Position numbers and translations under genes: made by a program. 64,000 bases of DNA from Pseudolabrys sp. (GTDB taxonomy: Bacteria; Pseudomonadota; Alphaproteobacteria; Rhizobiales; Xanthobacteraceae), in NCBI GenBank assembly GCA_029980465.1, contig JARYIJ010000001.1, positions 186,001-250,000 on the forward strand, read 5' to 3'. Numbering within the stretch: position 1 is the stretch's first letter; each line of letters starts with the position of its first letter. Positions 27,644 through 36,375 of this stretch are shown here, piece after piece. Below the pieces are notes generated by a model. It saw nothing but the letters and a program-made list of their open reading frames with translations, was not told the origin of the DNA and did not search any database.

Positions 27644-28821
27644 GCACGCACTTCGACACCATCGTGATCGGGCTGGGCGCCTTCGGTTCGGCGACGATCT
27701 ATCAACTCGCCAAGCGCGGGCGCGCCGTGATGGGCATCGACCGCTATGCGCCGCCGCATACTTTCGGATCGACACATGGCGACACCCGCATCACCCGCCT
27801 CGCCTGCGGCGAAGGCCCGATGTATACCGCGACGGCGCGGCGCTCGCATGAGATCTGGCGCGATATCGAGCGGCAGACCGAAAAACAGCTGCTCGTCCAG
27901 AATGGCATGTTGCTGATCTCCGGCGCCGGCCGGCGTGCCGCCGCACACGGCAAGGACGATTTCCTCGGCAACACGATCGATGTCGCGCGGCATAACGGCG
28001 TCGCGCATGAGACGCTATCCGACGCCGACATCCGCCGCCGTTTTCCTGCCTTCAATATCGGCGACGGCGACCGTGGTTATTTCGAGCCCGGAGCCGGGTT
28101 CGTGTTTCCGGAAGACTGCGTCGCAACACAACTGAAGCTCTCCGTCCCGCTTGGCGCGCAAATCCGGATCGGCGAAACCGTGACGCGGATCGAGCCGCGC
28201 GGCGGCAAGGTCGAAGTGACGACCGATCGTGGTCTCTATACCGCCACCAACGCCGTCCTCTCGGCCGGGCCCTGGCTCCCGCAACTGCTGCCGCAGCGCA
28301 AATCGCTGTTCACGATCCGTCGTCAGGTGCTGACCTGGTTCGCCATCGACGGCGCCGTGATGCCACTCGCGCAGTACAGGCCCGAAAAATTCCCGGTGTT
28401 CTACTGGCAGGTGCCGCGGCGGCAGGCGATCTACGGCTTTCCGTGGATCGGCGACGGCGAGCCGGCGGTGAAGCTCGCGGCCGAACAATACGACTTCGAG
28501 ACAACACCCGACACAGTCGATCGCAACGTCTCGGAACAAGAAATCCGGGACATGCATCACGACTACATTGCCGGTTTCTTCCCCGGCGTCAGCGACCGCT
28601 GCGTGAAATCGGCCGTCTGCCTCTACACCTGCGTCGACGATGCCCGATTCATTGTCGACAGGTTGCCCGGCCAGCCGCAAATCATCGTCGCCTCGCCGTG
28701 CTCGGGCCATGGCTTCAAGCATTCCGCGGCTATCGGCGAGGCACTGGCCGAGATGGCGTGCGGCCATGCGCCGACAAAAGTGTCGCTCGACGCGTTCCGG
28801 TTTGAAACGGAGGCGGCATGA
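27640..28821 (+). CDS. N-methyl amino acid (MTOX/sarcosine-type) oxidase
   Basis: A 393-residue flavoprotein of the monomeric sarcosine oxidase/N-methyltryptophan oxidase family. The FAD fold is IGLGAFGSATIYQLA (residues 10-24), followed by GSTHGDTRITR, the family motif. Cys327 in VCLYTC matches the Cys that binds FAD covalently in sarcosine oxidase. The C terminus has the second FAD contact CSGHGFKHS. Such enzymes demethylate N-methyl amino acids, giving formaldehyde and H2O2; the exact substrate is unknown. Four-base overlaps with DUF72 upstream and DUF488 downstream indicate translational coupling. Confidence 0.88.
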   Translation: MSTHFDTIVIGLGAFGSATIYQLAKRGRAVMGIDRYAPPHTFGSTHGDTRITRLACGEGPMYTATARRSHEIWRDIERQTEKQLLVQNGMLLISGAGRRAAAHGKDDFLGNTIDVARHNGVAHETLSDADIRRRFPAFNIGDGDRGYFEPGAGFVFPEDCVATQLKLSVPLGAQIRIGETVTRIEPRGGKVEVTTDRGLYTATNAVLSAGPWLPQLLPQRKSLFTIRRQVLTWFAIDGAVMPLAQYRPEKFPVFYWQVPRRQAIYGFPWIGDGEPAVKLAAEQYDFETTPDTVDRNVSEQEIRDMHHDYIAGFFPGVSDRCVKSAVCLYTCVDDARFIVDRLPGQPQIIVASPCSGHGFKHSAAIGEALAEMACGHAPTKVSLDAFRFETEAA

Positions 28822-29288
28822 GCAAGCGCGCGAAAACGGCGGCGCTGTTCACGATCGGCTATGAGCGGGCCAAGCAGCCGGCCGTGTTCGATGAACTCAG
28901 GCAGGCCAAGGTCGACGTCCTGGTCGATGTGCGTGCCGTTACCGCCTCGCGGCGGCCCGGCTTCTCCAAGCGGCAACTCGCCGCCGCTCTCGACGAGCAT
29001 GGCATCGCCTACGTTCATCTGCAGAAGCTCGGCACGCCGGCGGAAGGCCGCCAGGCGGCGCGGGCCGACGATATCAAGGCGCTCTGGCGCATCTTCGACA
29101 AGCACATGAAGAGCGCACCGGCGCAGGCGCAACTCGACGAGCTCGTCGGCCTCGTCAAGACCGGCAAGCGAATCTGCGTAATGTGCTACTGCCGCGACGC
29201 CAGCACATGCCACCGCAGCCACATCACGGCAGCGGTCAAAGACCGCGTTCGGGTAACGGTCGAGGATCTCGTTCCACCGTTGTTCTGA
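28818..29288 (+). CDS. DUF488 protein
   Basis: A 156-residue DUF488 protein. Typical features are the start FTIGYE, the stretch VDVRAVTASRRPGF, and the C-terminal cysteine cluster CYCRDASTCHRSH, which looks like a metal- or redox-active site. Function is unknown. It is the last gene of the coupled cassette DUF72/oxidase/DUF488. The MFS gene on the opposite strand ends two bases after its stop, so transcripts converge here. Confidence 0.88.
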   Translation: MSKRAKTAALFTIGYERAKQPAVFDELRQAKVDVLVDVRAVTASRRPGFSKRQLAAALDEHGIAYVHLQKLGTPAEGRQAARADDIKALWRIFDKHMKSAPAQAQLDELVGLVKTGKRICVMCYCRDASTCHRSHITAAVKDRVRVTVEDLVPPLF

Positions 29289-29289
29289 G

Positions 29290-30501
29290 CTATTCGGCCG
29301 GCTGGATGGCCGTATTGCGCTGCTCGATGTTGGAGATCAGCACCACGAGCATCACCGTCGCCAGGAACATCAGGAACGCGATCGCGGCGTTGACGCCAAG
29401 CACCATGCCGAATCCGTTTGCCTTGTGCAGCAACGAAATGATGGCAATCGCCGTGCCGGCGCTGATGAACAGCGTGAAATAACGTACGGCATAGACACGG
29501 CCGCGCCAGGCGTCGGCGGTGTAGCGCGCGAGGATCATGTCGTTGACTGTGACCTGCGCATAGATCGCGGCGACCGCGACGGCGAGCGCGACGAGCAGCG
29601 GAAAGCCGGTCGCAGAGGCCGCCCACAGGTTGCCGATGAAGCCGAGCAAGGTCACGGCGGCGAAGATGATGTGCGGCGCAACCCATTCAACCAGCCGGCC
29701 GACGATGAGCTGCGCCAACCCGCCACAGACCAGCACCGCCGTCGCGATGCTGCCGACCAGGGCCAGTGGCACGTTGTCTGTCATCCCTTCATCGACGATC
29801 TTCGGCAATGCGATCGTCAGCACGTTGAAGACGAGCCCGGCACTGATCGCGATGATCAGAAACAGGCCGAACACCATCACCGCGAGCTTCGGCGTCAGCG
29901 GCACGGACGGCTTCGATACCCGACTCTTGGCGTGGTGCCGGTCGTCCGGCGTCATCGACAGATAGACGATGCCCGTGACGATGCAGAGCGCGGCAGGGAG
30001 AAGAAATGCGAAACGCCAGCCGAGCCACGTCGCGAGCGCGGCGCTGACGCCGGCGGCGAGCGACACGCCAAGATTGCCGCACACGCCGTTGAAGGCCAGC
30101 GTGCGACCGCGCGCGCCCGACGCCTCGATCAGCATCGCCATGCCGACCGGATGATAGATCGCAGCGAACATGCCGAGCGCGAACATCGCAACGGCGAGCG
30201 CAGCCAGATTGGGCGCAAGCGCCGCGCCGATCATTGCCAGGCCGCAGCCGACATAGAACAGCACCATCATGTTGCGGCGGCTCCAGCGGTCGGCGAGCCA
30301 GCCTGCCGGCAGCGAAAACACGCCGAACGCGACGAAAGCGGCGCTCGAGAGCGCGATCATCTCGCTGTACGGCCGGCCATAAATGACATCGAGGCCGATG
30401 ACGACCGTCGGGTAGATCAGCAGCACGAAATGATCGATCGCATGCGCCCAGTTCAGAAAGACGATGGAGCGGCGGCGTTCAGCGTCGGTTTGCGCGGTCA
30501 T
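29290..30501 (-). CDS. MFS transporter
   Basis: A 403-residue major facilitator with about 12 hydrophobic helices. The loop 2-3 motif GWLADRWSRRNMM is characteristic of the superfamily, and a central hydrophilic loop (DDRHHAKSRVSKPS) separates the two halves. Substrate is unknown; the closest feel is the CynX/NimT or fosmidomycin-resistance-like exporters. I place the start at 30501 (MTAQTDAERR), because the open frame upstream overlaps the divergent AraC leader. The divergent regulator 98 bases away likely controls it. Confidence 0.88.
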   Translation of the reverse strand: MTAQTDAERRRSIVFLNWAHAIDHFVLLIYPTVVIGLDVIYGRPYSEMIALSSAAFVAFGVFSLPAGWLADRWSRRNMMVLFYVGCGLAMIGAALAPNLAALAVAMFALGMFAAIYHPVGMAMLIEASGARGRTLAFNGVCGNLGVSLAAGVSAALATWLGWRFAFLLPAALCIVTGIVYLSMTPDDRHHAKSRVSKPSVPLTPKLAVMVFGLFLIIAISAGLVFNVLTIALPKIVDEGMTDNVPLALVGSIATAVLVCGGLAQLIVGRLVEWVAPHIIFAAVTLLGFIGNLWAASATGFPLLVALAVAVAAIYAQVTVNDMILARYTADAWRGRVYAVRYFTLFISAGTAIAIISLLHKANGFGMVLGVNAAIAFLMFLATVMLVVLISNIEQRNTAIQPAE

Positions 30502-30534
30502 TGGCAGTCCAATGTCGGAATCAGTCCACCAATC
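30499..30534. promoter_or_regulatory. Possible AraC-type site between MFS and regulator
   Basis: CATTGG (30499-30504) and CCAATG (30509-30514) form a palindrome over the MFS start codon. CAGTCC is repeated directly at 30505-30510 and 30522-30527, 17 bases apart, each followed by an AAT. Direct repeats with such spacing are usual for AraC-family regulators. The assignment is speculative. Confidence 0.3.
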
Positions 30535-30599
30535 ATATAGTCCTTGCCTTTTGGCGATGTTCGGACGATTTTCATCGTGTTTGGGCCAAGGAGGCGCGG

Positions 30600-31400
30600 A
30601 TGGCCGCAAAGCCCGTTTACCGCCGGAATCTCGATGATTCCCCTCGCCGGGTCGCAGCGATGGCGACCTCCAACGAGGCCGGCCACATCCTCCCGCTGCA
30701 TATGCACCGGCGCGGCCAGTTGCTTTACGCCGTCTCGGGGGTCATGCGCGTCGAGACCGAGCAGGCCGCCTGGATCGTTGCGCCAGCGCGCGGCCTGTGG
30801 CTGCCGCCGCGATGGCCGCACAGCGTCGCCATGCGCAGCCGGGTCGAGATGCGCACGATCTATATTGCTCCGGAGACCTGTAACACGCTGCCCGAACAGC
30901 CATTGCTGGTCGAAATATCGGGACTTCTTCGTGAACTGATCCTCGCTCTTCTCGATGAGCCCGTCGCCTATGACGAGGCCGGACGCGGCGGCAAGGTCGC
31001 CCAGCTTATCCTCGACGAGCTGGCCCGGCTGCGGGAACGCCCGCTCGACGTGCCGATGCCGCGCGATCCGCGGGCGCTGCGCGTCGCCCGCGCCCTGCTC
31101 GACAATTGCCGCGACGACCGCGATCTCGACCGTTTCGCGGAGGCGGCCGGCGCCAGCCGGCGTACCCTGGCCCGGCTGTTTCGAAGTGAAACCGGTCTCG
31201 GTTTCGCCGAATGGCGGGCACGGTTGCGCGCCATCGACGGGCTCGCCCGTCTCGCCAACGGCGCGTCGGTTGCCGAGACGGCCCGCGCCGTCGGCTACGC
31301 CAGTCCGAGCGCCTTCTCGGCCATGATCCGCCGCACGCTCGGCAGCGCGCCCCGGCAGATCGCGCGGCCCAGGCCGCCAGAGTCGACTCGCCCCCTCTGA
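30600..31400 (+). CDS. AraC-family regulator with cupin sensor domain
   Basis: A 266-residue regulator. The N-terminal half is a cupin-like AraC_binding domain (LPLHMHRRGQLLYAVSG, PPRWPH). The C-terminal AraC helix-turn-helix pair covers about residues 165-260 (AEAAGASRRTLARLFRSETG and ASVAETARAVGYASPSAFSAMIRR). It resembles the NimR/RipA-type group that controls an adjacent exporter. The ATG at 30600 has AAGGAGGCG upstream; the frame is open further but lacks a ribosome site. It is divergent from the MFS gene, which is its likely target. Confidence 0.88.
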   Translation: MAAKPVYRRNLDDSPRRVAAMATSNEAGHILPLHMHRRGQLLYAVSGVMRVETEQAAWIVAPARGLWLPPRWPHSVAMRSRVEMRTIYIAPETCNTLPEQPLLVEISGLLRELILALLDEPVAYDEAGRGGKVAQLILDELARLRERPLDVPMPRDPRALRVARALLDNCRDDRDLDRFAEAAGASRRTLARLFRSETGLGFAEWRARLRAIDGLARLANGASVAETARAVGYASPSAFSAMIRRTLGSAPRQIARPRPPESTRPL

Positions 31401-31466
31401 CACGCTTTAGTTGCAACCGGTGCTCCCGGCGTCCGTTACGGAGCACCGTGGTGGCGTGGTGGCGTC

Positions 31467-32186
31467 ATGGGGCTTGGGGCAAAGGCGGTGATCGCCTTCA
31501 CCGTCTTGTGCGTAAGTGCCTGTTCTGCATCCGCGGATTCATTCGAGTCCGGCGACCGCTTTCTGTTTTTCTCCGGGACCGATCTCTGGCGTAACGGCGG
31601 CTTCCTGCACGGCGGCCTGCTGTGGTCGCCGGGCGGCTTGGACCGCCAGGGCTTCGTGCTCAAGTCGCTGATCTCCGGCGGCACGTACCAATACACATCC
31701 GGCTCGCTCGGCGGCGCCACCGTCAGAGGCCGGGAATTTGTTGCATTGCTGATGCCCGGCTGGCGCTTCAAATGGGGCACGACCGAGATCGATGTCTATG
31801 CCGGGCTCGACGCCGAGGACCATCGCCTGAGTCCCGACGATCCGGGCAGTTCGCTTCGCGGCACCGATGTCGGCGTGCGGGTGGCGGCCGATTACTGGAC
31901 GGAACCCAGCCAGGGCACGATGCTGCAACTCAACGGCTCGTTATCCAGCATCGAGAACAGCTACTCGGCGCATGCCGCCTTCGGATGGCGCGTGTTCGAG
32001 CGCTTCTATCTGGGGCCGGAGATCGCGCGATTTTCCTCCGGCGACTACAGCCAGAACCGTGTCGGCGTTCAGCTCACGTCACTTCGCGTCGGCCTTTGCG
32101 AATGGTCCGCCGCAGTCGGCTGGGTCAACGATTCCGACAGCCGGTCGGGCGCCTATGTGCGGTTCGGGATGTTCACGCGTCGCTAA
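31467..32186 (+). CDS. bcsS: Cellulose biosynthesis protein BcsS
   Basis: A 239-residue exported protein matching BcsS, found with cellulose synthesis genes in alphaproteobacteria. A signal peptide covers residues 1-23 (AVIAFTVLCVSACSASA). The mature part alternates beta-strand-like segments (FFSGTDLWRNGGFLHGGLLW, ALLMPGWRF, TEIDVYAGLDAEDH) and ends in FGMF near the C terminus, consistent with an outer-membrane beta-barrel. No bcsA, bcsB or bcsC is in the window, so the gene is away from its usual partners. Its stop overlaps that of the convergent ABC permease gene by four bases. Confidence 0.78.
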   Translation: MGLGAKAVIAFTVLCVSACSASADSFESGDRFLFFSGTDLWRNGGFLHGGLLWSPGGLDRQGFVLKSLISGGTYQYTSGSLGGATVRGREFVALLMPGWRFKWGTTEIDVYAGLDAEDHRLSPDDPGSSLRGTDVGVRVAADYWTEPSQGTMLQLNGSLSSIENSYSAHAAFGWRVFERFYLGPEIARFSSGDYSQNRVGVQLTSLRVGLCEWSAAVGWVNDSDSRSGAYVRFGMFTRR

Positions 32187-33346
32187 TCCAGCGTGCGGCG
32201 GAAGCGTGTCACCGCGATTGTCATCGCCACCAGCATCAGAACGAACAGCGCGATGGTATCGTAACGCAGATCGGGCAGTGTCGAGCCTTTGAGCATGATC
32301 GCGCGCACGATCCGCAGGTAATGCGTGAGCGGCAGACACTCGCCGACCCATTGCGCCCATTGCGGCATGCCGGAAAACGGAAACATGAATCCCGACAGCA
32401 AAATATTGGGCAGGAAGAACATGAAGGACATCTGGATCGCCTGGAGCTGGTTTTGCGCGACCGTCGAGAACGTGTAGCCGATCGACAGATTGGTCGCGAT
32501 GAACAGCGTGCTGAGAACCGCGAGCAGCAACAGGCTCCCAAAGATCGGCACGTCGAACAAGGCGATGCCGATGCCGATAATCAGCGCGGCCTGGACAAAG
32601 CCGACGACAATGTAGGGAATGATCTTGCCGAGCATGATTTCGAACGGCGAAATCGGCATCGCCAGCAGGCTCTCCATCGTACCGCGCTCGATCTCGCGGG
32701 TGACGGACAATGCTGTGAAGATCAGCATGGTCATGGTGAGGATGGTGCCGACAAGACCCGGCACGATGTTGAGCTGGGTCGTTCCGGCCGGGTTGTAGCG
32801 CGCGTGAATCTCGACGTTGAATGGCGTCGTGATGCTCGACGCCATCACATCCCGGTCGTGGCTCAACGCGGATTGGACCAATGGCCCCAATGCACTGACG
32901 GCCGAGCCCGACGCGACGGGATCCGTGGCATCGGCGATGACGAGCAGCGACGGATTGTCGCCACGCCGCACCGCACGCTCGAACCCGGCCGGGATTTCGA
33001 CTGCAAACAGAACGGTGCCGGACGCCAGCAAATGATCGACCTCGGCTTCCGTGCGTGGCAACTGGGTCACCTTGAAGTAGCGGGTGTTCTTCATCGCCGC
33101 GAGGATCGAGCGGCCAAGGTCGGTGTGCTCCTGCAACAGCACCGCAGTCGGCAGGTTGCGTGGCGTCGTGTTGATCGCGTAGCCGAACACCAGAAGCTGG
33201 ACAAGCGGGATCATCACGATCATCGCGAATGAGATGCGATCGCGCCGGAGCTGGATGAATTCCTTCAGCAGCATCGCATAGGTGCGGCGCCACAGGCCGC
33301 CGCCCTTGAGAGGCGGCGCCGTCGAATGCGGCATTACTTCACTCAC
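32183..33346 (-). CDS. ABC-2 type export permease
   Basis: A 387-residue permease of the YhhJ/YbhR type. One TM helix lies near the N terminus (about residues 38-58). A large periplasmic domain of about 130 residues follows, and five helices cluster in the C-terminal half, with the family segment RGTMESLLAMPISPFEIMLGK before them. It forms the membrane part of an efflux pump with the ATPase gene just upstream. The start is GTG at 33346; an in-frame ATG 12 bases later is possible. It is the last gene of a TetR-HlyD-ATPase-permease operon. Confidence 0.9.
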   Translation of the reverse strand: MSEVMPHSTAPPLKGGGLWRRTYAMLLKEFIQLRRDRISFAMIVMIPLVQLLVFGYAINTTPRNLPTAVLLQEHTDLGRSILAAMKNTRYFKVTQLPRTEAEVDHLLASGTVLFAVEIPAGFERAVRRGDNPSLLVIADATDPVASGSAVSALGPLVQSALSHDRDVMASSITTPFNVEIHARYNPAGTTQLNIVPGLVGTILTMTMLIFTALSVTREIERGTMESLLAMPISPFEIMLGKIIPYIVVGFVQAALIIGIGIALFDVPIFGSLLLLAVLSTLFIATNLSIGYTFSTVAQNQLQAIQMSFMFFLPNILLSGFMFPFSGMPQWAQWVGECLPLTHYLRIVRAIMLKGSTLPDLRYDTIALFVLMLVAMTIAVTRFRRTLD

Positions 33347-33353
33347 GGCGCCC

Positions 33354-34313
33354 TCATTGGAAATTGTCCTGTGCGCGGCTCATCAAGTCGATGAACACGT
33401 CCTCGAGCGACGCCGACGCCTTCGCGACATCGATGCCCGGCTGCTGACGGTAAGGCGCCAGAGCACGCTCGAGCGCAGCGGCGTCGCGGCTGGCGACATG
33501 GAGGCTGTTGCCGAACGGCGCCACCATGTCGACGCCGGGCGCGTGCGCCAGTTCGTCCGTCAACCGGGTCATCATGGCGCTGTCGCGGCTCGTCAGCGTA
33601 TAGGTTGTCAGATGCGCCGCCGTGATCACCTCGTCGACCGTGCCGGTCGCGAGCAGGTTGCCGTAAGCGATGTACGCGATCTCGTGGCAGCGCTCGGCTT
33701 CATCCATGTAATGGGTCGACACCAGCACCGTCAGGCCTTCGGCCGCGAGACCGTGAATCTCGTTCCAGAAGTCACGCCGTGCCTTGGGATCGACGCCGGC
33801 GGTCGGCTCGTCGAGCAGCAGAAGCTGCGGACTCGGCAAGGTGCAGGCACTGAGTGCCAACCGCTGCTTCCACCCGCCCGACAGTTCGCGCGCCAACTGG
33901 TTCCCGCGTCCGGCAAGACCGAGCCGGGCGATGGCGTCACGCGCCGCCTGCACGGGACGCGGAATCCCGTAAATGCGGGCGATGAATTCAAGATTCTCAC
34001 GGACCGAAAGATCCTCATAGAGACTGAAGCGCTGCGTCATGTAGCCGACATGACGCTTGATCTGTCTCGCCTGCGTGCGGATGTCATAGCCGAGGCAGGT
34101 GCCGCGCCCGCTGTCCGGCGTCAACAGCCCGCACAGCATGCGGATTGTCGTGGTCTTGCCCGAACCGTTGGGCCCGAGAAAGCCGTAGATCATGCCGCGC
34201 CTGACCTGCATCGACAGGTCGCGCACCACGGCGCGCCCGTCGAATGTCTTGGTCAGATGCTCGACGTCAATAACGATATCGGAGGCCGGCGCGACGCCGG
34301 TTTGCACGTTCAT
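33354..34313 (-). CDS. ABC exporter ATP-binding protein
   Basis: A 319-residue ATPase. Walker A is GPNGSGKT (47-54), the signature is LSGGWKQRLA and Walker B is LLLLDEPTAGVD. A C-terminal ~80-residue extension with an LTDELAHAPGVD segment follows, as in YhhJ/YbhF-linked ATPases; YbhF itself carries two cassettes, here there is one. It ends seven bases before the permease start. The HlyD-type gene ends four bases before its own ATG, so all are one operon. Confidence 0.93.
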   Translation of the reverse strand: MNVQTGVAPASDIVIDVEHLTKTFDGRAVVRDLSMQVRRGMIYGFLGPNGSGKTTTIRMLCGLLTPDSGRGTCLGYDIRTQARQIKRHVGYMTQRFSLYEDLSVRENLEFIARIYGIPRPVQAARDAIARLGLAGRGNQLARELSGGWKQRLALSACTLPSPQLLLLDEPTAGVDPKARRDFWNEIHGLAAEGLTVLVSTHYMDEAERCHEIAYIAYGNLLATGTVDEVITAAHLTTYTLTSRDSAMMTRLTDELAHAPGVDMVAPFGNSLHVASRDAAALERALAPYRQQPGIDVAKASASLEDVFIDLMSRAQDNFQ

Positions 34314-34317
34314 CGCC

Positions 34318-35067
34318 TTACTCCGGCAACGTCACGCTGACCGGCTGACCGACCCGGAATTTGTCGGGATCGTCGGGCAGCGCCTCGATCAGGAAGACCA
34401 GCTTGGCGCGCTCCTCCAGGCTATAGATGACGGGCGGGGTGTATTCCGCGCTCAGCGAAATGAAATTGACCTTCGCGGTCAGCCCGGGAGCGCAGCCGTC
34501 GCAGGTGACCGCGACCGTTTGGCCAATCTTGATTTTCGGCAGCGTCGCCTGCGGCGCAAAGAAGCGAATCTTCAGATTTTGCGGCGGCAACAGCGCGACG
34601 ACGCCGCGGCCCGCCGGCACCGTCTCGCCGACACGGAAATAAACCTGCTGGATGGAGCCATCGGCGGGGCTATAGACGCGGCGGCGCTCGAGCCGCGTCT
34701 CGGCGGCAGCGAGATTCGCCCTCGCCTGGCGCAGCGCGGCTTCGGCATCGTCGTAGGTCTTTTGCGTGCCGGCGGAGGTTTGCAGGAGCTGCTTGGCCCG
34801 CTCGAACGTCTGCTCCCCGTTCGTCACCGCCGCCTTGCGGACAGCCTCGTCCGCCTTTTGCAAATCGTCGTCGAGCACGAACAGCAGCTCGCCCTTCGCA
34901 ACCTTGTCACCCTGCTCAACGTTCAGCTTTTCGATGCGTCCGGCTTCGTCCGGGCTGACGAAGACCATGTCGGCTTCGACCCAGCCTTGCAGTTGCCGCG
35001 GGTCGGTTTTACTGCATGCGGCAAGCGCCAGCGCAGCGGCCGCCATCAATGCCAAACGCCATGTCAT
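34318..35067 (-). CDS. HlyD-family membrane fusion lipoprotein
   Basis: A 249-residue periplasmic adaptor. A lipoprotein signal (LALMAAAALALAAC, Cys at about residue 18) anchors it to the membrane. The lipoyl/beta-barrel parts are visible at GWVEADMVFVSPDEAGRIEKLNVEQGDKVAKG and the second half VYSPADGSIQQVYFRVGE (given here as landmarks only), with a coiled-coil hairpin between. It should link the ABC pump to an outer-membrane channel, which is not in the window. Its start overlaps the TetR stop by four bases (ATGA). Confidence 0.9.
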   Translation of the reverse strand: MTWRLALMAAAALALAACSKTDPRQLQGWVEADMVFVSPDEAGRIEKLNVEQGDKVAKGELLFVLDDDLQKADEAVRKAAVTNGEQTFERAKQLLQTSAGTQKTYDDAEAALRQARANLAAAETRLERRRVYSPADGSIQQVYFRVGETVPAGRGVVALLPPQNLKIRFFAPQATLPKIKIGQTVAVTCDGCAPGLTAKVNFISLSAEYTPPVIYSLEERAKLVFLIEALPDDPDKFRVGQPVSVTLPE

Positions 35068-35732
35068 GACCGTCTCCCGGCCGAGAGCAGAATGTCGAGA
35101 TTGGCTTTCATCATCGCGCGCACGTCGATCGGTTCGTATTTGTCGAACAGGCCGGTCCAGATAACGGCGATCAGTCCCGGCGCCGCGAGAAGCTGCGGGT
35201 ATTGCAGAACGATGTCCGGCAGCTCGCCGCGTGCCACCGCGCGCGACAAGAGCGCCCGCATGGCGGAAAGAATTCGCGACAGCACCTCGCGGTAATAGAA
35301 TTCCGCCAGCTTCGGGAAGCGCCGCCCCTCGGCGATCATGAGGCGGATGACGTCACGGCGGCGCGTATTGAAGATATCCCGCACGAAGAACTCGACGAGC
35401 TGATCGCCCAGCACGCATATCGGGACATCGGCATCGCGCAATTGCTCGAGCGAACCGACGACAGGCGTCAGCATGCTGCGGATCAGTTCCTGAAACAGCG
35501 TGTCCTTGTCGCGAAAGTAGAGATAGATCGTGCCCTTGGCGACGCCGGCGCGCCTTGCAACGTCGTCGAGCCGGGCGGCGGCAAATCCCTGGCTGGAAAA
35601 TTCATCGAGCGCCGCCGACAGGATCGCGTCGCGCCGCTCGGCGCGCCGCACATCACCGGCTTCTGTCCGTCTGCCCGCCTTCACGTCCCGGCGCACTTTC
35701 ACGTCTGGACGCGACCGCTTCGCCTTCGCCAT
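35064..35732 (-). CDS. TetR-family repressor of the export operon
   Basis: A 222-residue TetR/AcrR regulator. The basic N-terminal tail is followed by a helix-turn-helix at about residues 34-80 (ARLDDVARRAGVAKGTIYLYF). The C-terminal ligand domain is not diagnostic. It heads the operon with the HlyD, ATPase and permease genes (four-base overlap with HlyD). A perfect 18-bp palindrome lies 19 bases upstream of its ATG and is the likely operator, implying autoregulation. The inducing compound is unknown. Confidence 0.9.
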   Translation of the reverse strand: MAKAKRSRPDVKVRRDVKAGRRTEAGDVRRAERRDAILSAALDEFSSQGFAAARLDDVARRAGVAKGTIYLYFRDKDTLFQELIRSMLTPVVGSLEQLRDADVPICVLGDQLVEFFVRDIFNTRRRDVIRLMIAEGRRFPKLAEFYYREVLSRILSAMRALLSRAVARGELPDIVLQYPQLLAAPGLIAVIWTGLFDKYEPIDVRAMMKANLDILLSAGRRS

Positions 35733-35751
35733 CCTTCGCCTCTTTAATGAT

Positions 35752-35769
35752 TGACTGACCGGTCAGTCA
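35752..35769. promoter_or_regulatory. TetR operator palindrome
   Basis: TGACTGACC (35752-35760) and GGTCAGTCA (35761-35769) form a perfect 18-bp palindrome. TGACTGACCGGTCA-type sites are common for AcrR-like TetR repressors. It sits just upstream of the TetR gene start. Confidence 0.8.
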
Positions 35770-35864
35770 TTTTATGGCACGAATGACGGCGCCACGCAAG
35801 CCTTTCAATTGCCCAGTCAATTCAGAAGGATAGCGCGGGGTTATTCAGCGGGATAGCGCCGCGA

Positions 35865-36269
35865 TCAGCCTTTGGCGTCGCACAGGAAGGTGCGGATCAC
35901 GCAATCCTTGCCGCCGGCCCGGTAGCAGCGCTTGAGGGCCTCGTTCTGCACCCGGCCGAGCCGCGGCCCGGACGCCGATCCGCTGGCGCCGCAAGGATTC
36001 GTGCCGTCGACGGCAAGCGCGGAGCAGCCTCGCCTCACCTGCGCGACGACCTTGCAGTCGCCACGGCACTGCTCCAGCGCGCTTTTCCGCGCCGCCTCGA
36101 TGTTCACGAAGTCGTAGGCCTGCCCATAGGCGCCGCAGTGACCCGCAACGATGACGCCGGCAGCCTTGGCAGTGGCGAAGGTGACAACCACCAAGGTCGT
36201 GGTCGCCACAAGCAATGCCACGGCGACCAGCGCCGCCATTGCCGTGGTTCGTTCCCCCGCCCGTTCCAT
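35865..36269 (-). CDS. Exported DUF4189-like protein
   Basis: A 134-residue protein with an N-terminal hydrophobic helix (AALVAVALLVATTTLVVVTFA) acting as signal or anchor. The mature part has the DUF4189 pattern: GAYGQAYDFVNIEAARKSALEQC, then GDCKVV, RRGCSALAVD and a final set of Cys residues (KRCY, KDCV, FLCD), likely disulfide-bonded. Function unknown; the fold occurs in secreted small proteins. The ATG at 36269 is preferred over a TTG at 36305. It lies beside, but separate from, the molybdenum cluster. Confidence 0.78.
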   Translation of the reverse strand: MERAGERTTAMAALVAVALLVATTTLVVVTFATAKAAGVIVAGHCGAYGQAYDFVNIEAARKSALEQCRGDCKVVAQVRRGCSALAVDGTNPCGASGSASGPRLGRVQNEALKRCYRAGGKDCVIRTFLCDAKG

Positions 36270-36375
36270 GCCGGAACTTAAGGGCCGAGTCGCAAAGGCG
36301 ATCAACGATTCGAGTCAGGACGGCGGGAGATTTCCAGCTTGACCGGAACCGGCGACTCGACTCCGCAGTCGACGC

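Noticed and set aside
31622..33232. A 536-codon plus-strand frame across bcsS and the ABC permease
   Set aside because: It crosses two well-supported genes in other frames and reads as Arg/His-rich low-quality sequence.
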